This document shows positions 54,936 to 64,000 of a DNA stretch of 64,000 bases, piece by piece. Source of the stretch: Hirsutella rhossiliensis (Eukaryota > Ascomycota > Sordariomycetes > Hypocreales > Ophiocordycipitaceae). Position numbers and translations under genes: made by a program. Position 1 is the first letter of the stretch. Each line of letters starts with the position of its first letter. The notes beneath the pieces are model-generated. The model worked only from the letters and a program-made list of their open reading frames with translations. It was not told the DNA's origin and ran no database searches. Location of the stretch: positions 1,612,001 to 1,676,000 of the forward strand of contig NW_025408678.1 of the NCBI RefSeq assembly GCF_020360975.1. The letters are read 5' to 3'.

Positions 54936-57860
54936 GCCCTAATAGGATATATATAAAAGGGACGGCCCCCTTTTTAGGAGTCCGGGCTAAATTCTACTCC
55001 TTATATCTTACTCCTTATCTCTTTTCTTATACCTACCTTCTTTAGATTATTCTAGCTAAGTAATACTAAAGTGCCTATGCCTATCTAGACCCTCGATAAT
55101 ACTACCTTTATACCTACTACTCCCGTCGATATTTTAATAATTAATCTTTCTTTAGGCTCGCTAGCTATAGATCGTTATAACTTAGATTCTACTATCGACT
55201 TTACTACCTCGGCTTAGGACTATAGATATACCTATAACTTTAGCCCTTCTAGAGATAACGGCGTAATAAATAACGACGACGCGTAGGATTATACTAAGAC
55301 TAATATTAACTTTACTCTACCTACTAAAGATATCGATCTCTTTAGTAGTAATTTTCTATATACGCCTTTTAGAATCTATAATAAGATAGTAAGGCTTATA
55401 AGTAGTAAAGCTACTAGTAACGTATTATATAGCTTTATACCGGTGCTTAGGGAGTCTTCCCTACTACTACCGCTAGATCTTTCCCTTAATAAATTCTTAG
55501 AGTTATATAACGATAGTTTCCTAGATAGATTTAATCCTTATAATCTATAGGCACCTAATATATCTCCTAAAGCTACCTATAAGCCTCTTATTATTAACCT
55601 TATAGGGGATTCTTTAGTTTATAAGGGCTATATATTAAACGATGCCTAGAATAAGGAGCTTTCGTATTATAATACCGAAGATAACGATAGGTTCGCGGAT
55701 AAATTCTATTACTAAGCACTAATAGTATCGCTTAGCGCTATACGCGAGATCGTAGTTATCGACCTTACTAGGGATTTAGAATACAGCTATAGGGTAAAGG
55801 AACTAAGCGAGGAATCTAAGGATAGTTAAGTTAAGGGGCTAGTATACTAAGAGGTAGATAATACCTTTATTATTATTACTAGATATATATATCCCGTTTA
55901 TAAATAGGGAGACGTCGAACTTATTAACCTTACTAGAGGCCTAGCTTAGCCTTAAATATTCTAATTCTTTACTTATAGCTATACGGTATTAGCTAATATA
56001 GTCTAATATATATATATACCTTCCTAGCTCGAGGCATTTAGTAGGTAGTAACGGAAAGTTATTAGTATTATATATATATTTAAATAGGCGTACCGCGTTT
56101 ATATAATTAAAGCCTAATTTCTATCTCTAGGCAAGCCTATACCGTTTTTAGAAATATTATATTCGTTATTAGTATAGCCCCTAGCCTATAAGTAACGCCG
56201 CTTATAAGGGCCGCTACGGCCTAGCTATACGCTCGACTAGAGGCGATCTAGCCTAGGAACCTAGCTCTCCGTTTAATTAATCTTAAGTAAAGCTATAAGT
56301 ACCTTTTTCCCGCTTATTCTATTAGGCTAACTAACCGGTACTACTGCTTAATAGCGAGCTTATCCTTTAATATTCGAGCTTTAGCCTTTAAGAGCCTCGC
56401 GCTCCGGGCCCTAGTATAGTCCTCCTTAGTAGCTAGACTTCTTTACTTCCCTATAGTTCTACTATAACCTGCCCTATCTACTTCGGACTATATTATCTCG
56501 GCCTAGATCTAGGGAACTAGCCTCTTTAATTGCCTAAATATAAAGCAGCGTATTATATTCGACCTTTACTAGGTACCTAGCTAAATATATAAGGGTCTAT
56601 ATACGGAGTTACTACTAATTACTAAGCGCCGCCTCGCTAGGCGCTAGTAACGACGATACGCTAGGGCCGCGGTTACTAATAACGCCTTACTATAAGTTTC
56701 TATTAACTAAGGGCTACTAGTAACTAATATACGTCGGTTATTAGTACCTTAAAGGGACCGGGAACCTCTAGGCGCTTAGCGATATACTCTTAGTAATACC
56801 TATTAAAGTAAGTACTAGTAACTAGCACGGTATAGGGTATCTTATTACTAGTAACTAAGTATCTTCTACTATATTAGAAGGCGTTAACGCTGCCTTTACT
56901 ACGCTATTCTTAGTAATAGGAGACCGGCCCCTTCTAGGGTCCGCTAATACCTTTTTAGAACGAGCTTAAGAGTATAAAAGGTAAGGCGGCTAGCTTATAA
57001 AATAAAGGAATAAGCCTAATATAAGCACTTATCTTATACGCTTAATATCTACCTAATATATACGCGGTAGGTAGCGATAAAGCTCTAGGTAGGTATCGCG
57101 TAATAGCCTTAGGTTATAGGCTATTATAGATGCCCTTTTAAGTATCTTTTTAAAGGGAAAGGAGGAAAGAGAAGAGTATAAGCTTAGTAGTAAGCTATAT
57201 AAGTAATTAGGAGACTATTTTATAAGCGCTAGTAGCGTTTACGTATAACATTTATTTTTGCTTTTTAAGGTTAAAGGTACTACGTATAAGCATTAGCTTC
57301 TAGCTAGACCCCGCGTTCGATAATATTATAGTTTAATACCGTTTAGTAACTTTATTTCTTTATACCTAGCCTATTTAATCTTAAATCCTCCTTTAGTCGT
57401 AATAATAAAACGCTCTTTACGACTATCGATTACTTAAGATAGAATAATATAGCTATATATTCCGTGCTAAAATTTTCGCCTCTACTACCTATAGCCGAAT
57501 TATTACCTAGCACCCGCTCTAGCCGCCCTATAGTTAGTAGGGTTAGCTATAGCCCGTACTAACTTTAACTAGCGTACTAGGGTCTATCTAAGCTATTATT
57601 GCCCGGTACAATATTAAGAGAATAAGATTTACGTCTTATTCGGCGTCGATAATCTAGGTAGATCGCCCTATTATATAATTATATATCTTAACATCGACTA
57701 TAAATCTAGGTTTATGCCCCTAGGGTAGCGTTCCTACGTTAGAACTATAGTACTCTTATAAAGAAAGTTAGTAGAAAAGGTATATAATATAGTAATAAGG
57801 TAGTTATATCGTATTCCGTATCTCTATCCTTCTCTCTTTCTGCCCTAAACCTAAGCCCCT
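54936..57860 (+). pseudogene. Unidentified coding-like relic between DUF3435 no. 2 and PIF1-like no. 2
   Basis: From about 55070 to 55980 a plus-strand frame has only occasional TAG stops: for example NINFTLPTKDIDLFSSNF (about 55305-55358), FIPVLRESSLLLPLDLSL (about 55435-55490), REIVVIDLTRDLEYSYRVKE (about 55746-55805). Further plus-strand blocks follow in changed frames, such as LFLVIGDRPLLGSANTFLER (about 56908-56967) and VDNLGRSPYYIIIYLNIDYK (about 57647-57706). I do not recognise a family; the first part looks low-complexity, Asp/Asn/Ser-rich. Whether this is one gene or two is open. Confidence 0.4.
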
Positions 57861-57869
57861 ATTTATATC

Positions 57870-60800
57870 CCTCTTTTATAGTATAGGTAATAGGCTAAGG
57901 GAGGCTAGGTAACCCTAGCCTCTCGACTAAAGACGTTCTAGTCTTAAATAGTAGCTTTCTAGCCTCTCGTTTAACCTAGTTAATAGCTCCCTTATTAGCC
58001 TAGCTACTTATATATAACCTAGCTAACTTAATCGAGAGACGTTCTTCGTAATAAGTACCGGTAGTCGCGCGAATAAACGAGTAACCGTTACTACCCTAAT
58101 ATCTTAAGGTATATAGATATATTATAGCTATATTCTAGACCTCTTTATAGAGGGAGAAGGTACGCCGATATACTCGTATAATAGATAGGTATTCGAAGTA
58201 TAGTTAGGCTATTGCGACGAATAGGAGGGGTTTCGGCTAGGTAACGGAGGTAATAACGATCCGGTTAATTAGCGAGCGGGGAGGTAGCCTTATAAGATAT
58301 AGAGCCTTTATAGGTTCCGAATAAAAGACCTATATTTATATCTCGCCCTATCCTATACGAGGATTTACTAACTTTTAAATAGTCGCCTTATTACCGCCGC
58401 TAGATACGTTAACCTCTATATAGTATTAATAATACTTTAGTCTAGCTTATTCCTAATAAAATCCTAAGGTTATACGGGACTAAGAAGTTTAATACCTTAT
58501 AACGTTCTATACCTAGATAGTTATATATAGAAGCTAGTAAAGCCGTATTTAAAAGGCTAACTATATATTATATAGTTTCCTCGTAGCTTTAATAGTATAT
58601 CCTTAAACGTCTTACCTTAAGCTCTATAGTTAGTAAGGATAAATGCTAGGATAACTAGTAAACCCCGCTATATATATTTCCCCGATAGGAATCTATAGTA
58701 GGAGTTTACTAGATCGAGAGTATATATAATAGGCCGGATAAGCACGGTGCTTATTAAAAGGGCTAGGATAGCTAAACCCTTTATTTCTTACGACTCTAAT
58801 AATATACCTAGTAGCGGACTAAAGTAAATAGTAACGTTATCTATAAGATAGTAGCCTAGGGATTTTATATCGGGAATAACGTCCGCGGCGGTAAACTCGG
58901 CCCTATTTATAACTTTTAAGCTAGTATACGTATTTTTATTAATAACTATAGGCATCCCCTAGGCATAGAAGAAAACCCTAGGGATCTTATAGTTTAAGTT
59001 ATCGCCTTATTCGATAGTATAAGCTACCTCCTACTAAGATAAGGCTCGACTACGCTAGGCGTAAGCTAAGATAAAGATTAAGATATATCTTTAGTAAAAG
59101 CGGGCTTAATCTACCACGGCTTCTATATTAAGGCTCTATCGGTTACGATTAAGCGGTATTATAGCGCGTAAGTTATCCTTAAACGTAATTTAGGAGCGGT
59201 CTACGAGCTTAGTATTAAGTAAGTTAAGATCCTCTATCGTTTATATTCTAGCGCGTACTCTATCTAAAAGAGCGCCTAGCTAAGGATCGTCTCGCGCGCG
59301 GACTTATTCCTTAAGAAGGATAATAGTCTTAAATATTAGCTATAGACTATAGCTATAGTAGTAAGTAATAGTCGCCTGCCTTAGGGAGGCTATATAAGTT
59401 AAATCTACTACTCGGTCTACTAAGAGACTTACCTTAAGTACGGGGGCGAACTAATAAAAGTCCCCTATTAAGAGAATAATAGGAATACCTCTAAATAGTT
59501 TATTAGGATAGTTATAGAGGGCCTAGAGGCGGTAGTTAGCGTTAAATAAAGTAGCTCCCTTAAGTATACTTACTTCGTCGATTACGAGAGCTAACTTTTA
59601 CTTCTATATCTATTTTTTTACTTCTAAGAATATTAGAGGCTATTATTTATCGTAAGGATAACTAATATCTAGGCTATATACTAAGTAGAGTATCGTCCCG
59701 CCGATCTAAGCGGCCGTACTACCTAATATACTAGTAATCTAGAGGTAATATAGCTAACCTCTAGCCGTAAATACGCCCCGTAAAGTATCGACGATCTTAG
59801 ACTTCCTAGTACCGCCTAGACCTCCGACGTACTAAAGATATTAACCGGCGGAGTTAGGATTAGCAATATACTTATCTAAGAACTAGTATATAAGTTAAAG
59901 TGCTATACTCTATAGATCGTTAAGCGTATAGCTAGAGGCGGTAAGAAGTCCTAACTCTATAAATCCTCTACTAGAGCCTACCTTAATAACTATCCGAGGT
60001 CTCTATATAGCCGAGTCTTTTAGTTATCTCGGAATAGGGATGTCTATATTATACTACTAAATAAGTAGATCGTCGGTATCCGTATCGCTAATAGAGGTTA
60101 TATTACCTTAGACGCCGCCTTCTATCTTATTAAGTATCCGGAGATAGAGTATATCCTAGGCCTTCGCCGCCGCCTAAATATCTTTTATAGAAGGAATCGG
60201 ACACCGAGATAAGAGGCTATCCTAATAAGCGCGAATCTACTAATAGAAATCGTAGGGACGTTAGATAAAAGGCTAGTCCTCTTATATTAGGTTCTCTTAG
60301 TAAAAGTCTCGGATTAGACTTTATAGGACTAGAGAGTCTCTCGTTACGTCGGAGTCTTATATAGCATTTCGAAGAATCTAGAGGAGGGCCGTATATTTTT
60401 AGTAATGCTCTACTATAGTTAGGTCTTCGTTATAATCGCCTTTATCTAGAGGAAAGTCTATATCTACTATATCGTCGCCTTCCGACCGGCTAGCCTAGAG
60501 CTTCGCGTCTTTATAAGCATCCTTAGCCGATTTTCTAAGGAGGGAGATATTTACGACACGGGATCTTAGGCGGGGGCAAAGGGTAGCTATATAGTTCCTC
60601 TATATGCCCGTAATATTACCGCGCGTCTTAGAGAGGAAGTTTTCCTATAGTATAAATAAGGCTAGGTAGAGAACCGAGTTTCTACGTAGAATGTTAGAGC
60701 CGGCTTAGGGGCAAATAGGGCAGTAAGAGGAGCGTACCGTTTAAAATATACCGGGTGCTCGTCTATATAGTCGTCGCTAATAAATCCCTAAAAGATTAGT

Positions 60801-61170
60801 ACCGCGTACTTAGGGGGCTATCGAAGCTTTTAGATCTATCTATAGTACTCTAAAGGACCTTTTAGAGCAATATAGGTTTTATCCTTATCTCGGCCATAGC
60901 GACGCTCTAAGGTAATTATAGATATATAGTTATAGAGGCATACGTCCCTTAGAACCGGGCCTCGATAGGCGTAGGCATCTAGGCATAATAAAGTCCGGCT
61001 ACTTTCCCGGAATTATACCGTCTCCGACGGCTCTTAGCGTTAGTTTACGTACTAGCCTATCGACGGAGGTAAGTCTAGCGCCGGAAAATGGTCTAATAGA
61101 GTGCGGTTAAATTTATATAGGACTAGTGCGGTATATTAGTACGGGTGGAAGGCTCGCTAGCCGCGGCTCG
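57870..61170 (-). pseudogene. PIF1/Helitron-type helicase no. 2
   Basis: Nearly full-length minus-strand frame of about 1100 codons. From the start: DAYAYRGPVLRDVCLYNYIS (about 60985-60925), an N-terminal block of this family; TLNDLQSIAL before the core (about 59905-59875); Walker A VGGLGGTRKSKIVDTLRGVF (about 59830-59770) with Gly changed to Arg; Walker B LALVIDEVS (59595-59569); IPIILLIGDFY.FAPVLKVSL (about 59497-59435); VRARDDPQLGALLDRVRAR (about 59300-59245); then AQGMPIVINKNTYTSLKV and AEFTAADVIPDIKSLGYYL (about 58965-58855), and a C-terminal motif with FILTNYRAQGKTF. This is SF1B helicase architecture as in fungal Helitron or PIF1-like genes. I did not find the Helitron Rep domain, so Helitron membership is not shown. 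Confidence 0.85.
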
Positions 61171-61194
61171 CGTAAAGACGCCTTTCGGAACGAA

Positions 61195-61320
61195 ATAGGC
61201 AATAGGAGAAAGTTAGCGATAGGAGAGAGTTAGCGATAGGAGATAGGAGATAGGAGAAGTAAAAGGGAGATAGGAGAAGTAAAAGGAAGATAGGAAGAAG
61301 AGTAAGGTCGAGAAACGAGA
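61195..61320. repeat. Purine-rich tandem repeat
   Basis: Overlapping units gagagagttagcgatag, gagatag and gagaagtaaaagggagatag repeat over about 120 bases just upstream of the helicase no. 2 start. On the helicase strand this is a CT-rich tract, as seen in many fungal leaders and promoters. Confidence 0.65.
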
Positions 61321-64000
61321 TAGGGTAAGAGACGTAGAGTATTATCGTAAGTAAAACCGAGATAGAGCGGAGGGGAGGTAGGCTAGGCCGCTAGAGGGAG
61401 ATTTTTCTTTATAAAGGCGCAAAGGGCGTAGAGAGACGGCAGGGTTAAAGAGATATATAGGTAGGTAATATATATCTAGGCGAGTAGAAGGCTTAGAGGA
61501 TTTATAGGTGCTATAAGTCGTAGATATAATTAAAATAAGGAGTATATTAAGGAAGTTTTAACCTAATTATCTTTATAAAAAGGAGAATAAGAGAAGAGAA
61601 TATATTATTCGAGCCTTTAGTCCTTAAGTTTAAGGATAATTAAATATATTATTATGTTATATTATTTCGTTTATTACTTTAGAGAAAATTCTTAGGCGGA
61701 CGTCGGGCGCGGAGCGGTTAAGAAGAGATAGACGTAGGAGGCCTAATAGAGCTAGAGGCGGATATACCTAGGTAATTAAATAGTTCGGTGTCTATCTCTA
61801 ACTCTATAGGGTCTTCTAGGGATAGAAAGGAGGAAGTATTAGATTTAGCGGAGTCTTAACTATTATAGGCGGTAATTATAGTAGAAGTTTCGGGAGAAAG
61901 TCGCGGTCTCTTAGTTAGGGTTTAGTAGGGATTAGGTAATAACCGACTTAATATTAGTATAAGGGGATTAACCAGGCTAGATATAGGCGGCGTAGGGGAG
62001 GCGGGGGTTTAGGCGGCCTTACGCTTTTTAGTAGACGTAAACCTTACTAACGTATCGCTATAGTCTAAGGGATTACCGACCCTACCCTTATATATCGTCG
62101 GTAGTAGTTATATCGTAGAAGCCTAGTTAGATATAGCCCTATTAAGGAAAGTCTATATATCGGGGACGACGATAAAGATATAGTCTTAGTCGAAAGCCGG
62201 GGTATATTTTATAATCTAGTAATCTAGTAAGCTAGTAATTTTGCCTATATAAGTAAAGAGAGCGTTCGGCTAGAATTAGCTATCGTGCCTCTCGGTTATC
62301 TTCTTATATAAAGAGGTCTAAGGATTAGCGTAAATAAGGAAGATAATAAAAACTTAAAAGGGGTAAAAGCCCTTAAAGGGTGTTTTACCGGGAATCCTAG
62401 GATAAATATAGGTAGAGAGTTAGATAAAGCCGTAGCACCTTAGCTAGCTATCGTTAAGGGCCGTAGCCGAGTTTCTATATAGGAGGTCGCAGCCGGAGCT
62501 AATAATAGGTCCCGTAAAGGAGATAATCGGTTATATCGTTAGGAAAGTATCTACTAAGTTAAGGGTGCGAGTAACGACTCTATAGATATTATTAAGGAGG
62601 GTAGTAGCGATAGAGAGGTTTAGAGCATAGACTTACGGTTAGTAGCTATAATCGTAAATAATAAGCGCGGGAACTATATATTCTATAATATTACTATTAT
62701 CTAACTTTAAGCTATTACGCTACTCGATTTCCTACGTTAAGGTAAAGGGATAAATATAGCTAACTATAAAGAACTATTACTTAGTCTATTTAGAGGGGAT
62801 TATCTATTAGTTATATATAGAAATATTAAGGCTAAAGAAGATATAGGTCGATAGACTATTAGTATTTAACCGGATTGCTACGTACTCTAGAGTCGATAGC
62901 TATAAGGGCGTTAGAAGGAAGACCCTAGCTAGGGTTTCTACGTTAAGCCCCTTAATATAATACTTATCTTAATAGGCGAACCTAGATAGGTAGCCGGGCT
63001 AGATAAAGGCTATTATTAATATGTCGGCACTAGTAATTTTCTAGCTATCGAGAGGTTACCGTAGCGAGGATAAAGTATCGGCATTAAGCTAGGAGGCTAA
63101 TATCGTAAGAGCATAGTAGGATGCAGTTACCTAAGGAAGTATAATAGAGGGGAAACTATAGAGTAGAGGCAGGTATCTTATAAGGCTAGTTATCTTATTA
63201 GTCGATAAAGGGTTCGTAGCTAGGGTCTAGGAACCCTAAGGGTTAGTAAATAGCACCTAAGTAATAGATTAGAAGCGGGGTATATAGGAATAAGCTACTA
63301 AGGTCTCTTAAAGAGTCTCGACTATCTAGTTCTATAGTCGTAAGTAAAGTAAGTAGGCGGGGGTTAGAAGTTAAATAGGGGGCGGCAATAGATATATTAC
63401 GAGAAGTTAGAGGTCGGCGAATAATAAGGCTCGGGTAGGTATACTAGTAGGAAGAAGCAAAAAGTCTAGTAGTACCCTTCGGTATAATAGTTCTATAGAG
63501 TAGATAGTAAAGGCGGGAACTAACGAATAAGAGCGAAAGAAAGAAAGAGGTTATAGTAGTATTATAGGGCTCCTTTCTAGACGGTCGTCGGTAGTTAGAT
63601 AGGTATTGCGTACGGCTAAGCGAGGCGGGTGCTAACCGTATAGAGCCTACTATTAGGATATAGTAAAGAGGGATATATAGGGTTAGTCTAAGGAGGATAC
63701 GAGTTAGTTAGGAGAAGTCTCTAAGAATTTTTATAAGTCGAGACTCTATATCGCTAGCAGCCGTTAGCTATTGCTCGACGAGGCGGATTAGTAGATATTA
63801 AGGGAGAACTAATACGTAAGGTAGGTAGGATAGTAGTATTAGAAGGGCTAAAGGGATAGTATAGTTTAAAGGGTACGGTAGGCGGTTAGCACGGCTATCT
63901 ATATATACTATACCGGAGGCCGGTAGTAGCTAGGGATTCGCCGGAGTAGGTAGAAGAGAGCACGGCGATAGAAGGGCCGCTTTTTATAAAGCCGGGGTAA
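61321..64000. other. Decayed coding-like DNA, unidentified, running off the window
   Basis: The clearest part is a minus-strand frame at about 62350-61690, with TSLLDYQIIKYTPAFDQDYI (about 62235-62175; RIP stops read as Gln), RVGNPLDYSDTLVRFTSTKK (about 62085-62025) and EDPIELEIDTELFNYLGI-like (about 61820-61770). A plus-strand frame at about 62440-63000 (for example NNRSRKGDNRLYR) is also low in stops. I recognise no family on either strand. The frames may belong to one gene entering from beyond 64000. Confidence 0.35.

Noticed and set aside
57870..61170. Calling helicase no. 2 a Helitron
   Set aside because: No Rep HUH motif, no TC start and no CTRR hairpin end could be identified; PIF1-like helicases also exist outside Helitrons.
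21042..64000. Calling the right two thirds of the window a Starship
   Set aside because: Only captain-family recombinases are seen. No pair of terminal repeats, no right border and no recognisable cargo (DUF3723, FRE, PLP, NLR) was found, so the claim stays a hypothesis in the findings.

Overview
This window is a block of dead, nested transposable elements from a filamentous ascomycete (Pezizomycotina) genome; I see no intact gene. The dominant signature is repeat-induced point mutation (RIP, C-to-T in CpA on either strand). TA is enormously over-represented and CA/TG are nearly absent: bases 11041-11100 hold 16 TA and no CA or TG. CpG and other C contexts survive, so several stretches stay GC-rich. 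Coding frames are still readable, but Gln/Trp codons have become TAG/TAA, and Cys and His codons have become Tyr. Genes below are therefore annotated as pseudogenes recognised from residual motifs; the few open frames above 60 codons are fragments, shadows or chance.

Left part (1-21041). A plus-strand Ty1/Copia element (Copia B, 574-17968) is split by a Ty3/Gypsy chromovirus (4044-15612, target duplication GCTAT). A second, less mutated Copia (Copia A, minus strand, 4483-10808, both LTRs present) sits in the 5' LTR of that chromovirus and has cost it the LTR end and gag. A third copy (Copia C, minus, 18741-21041) is interrupted in its LTR and cut off at 21041.

Middle part (21042-45738). A DUF3435-type tyrosine recombinase gene (the Pfam family that includes Starship captains and FluG-domain proteins) runs on the plus strand from about 21342 to 30970. 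It is split by a complete 6955-bp Ty3 chromovirus (Gypsy 1, 23523-30477). A PIF1/Helitron-type helicase on the minus strand faces it (about 31400-35851), broken by a fold-back element and an unidentified coding relic. Then comes a hAT DNA transposon (35860-45730, exact 8-bp target duplication AAGCTAAT, matching terminal inverted repeats) with a second complete copy of the same chromovirus inside it (Gypsy 2, 36632-43616, target duplication TATAC).

Right part (45739-64000). A second DUF3435 gene (about 46168-54935) is split by a Tad1-like LINE (about 47160-52995) with gag-like ORF1, endonuclease, reverse transcriptase and a CTA-repeat tail. After an unidentified coding-like stretch, a second, better preserved PIF1-like helicase (57870-61170, minus) again faces the DUF3435 gene. 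The last 2.8 kb is unidentified decayed coding-like DNA.

The order of events can be read from the nesting: Copia B before the chromovirus, which preceded Copia A; hAT before Gypsy 2; DUF3435 no. 1 before Gypsy 1; DUF3435 no. 2 before the LINE. RIP has hit the reverse transcriptase active site of every LTR element and the Walker A glycine of both helicases. The most interesting pattern is the twice-seen convergent pair of DUF3435 recombinase and PIF1-like helicase, the first pair starting exactly where Copia C is cut off. This could be the remains of a recombinase-driven mobile element, but that is inference.
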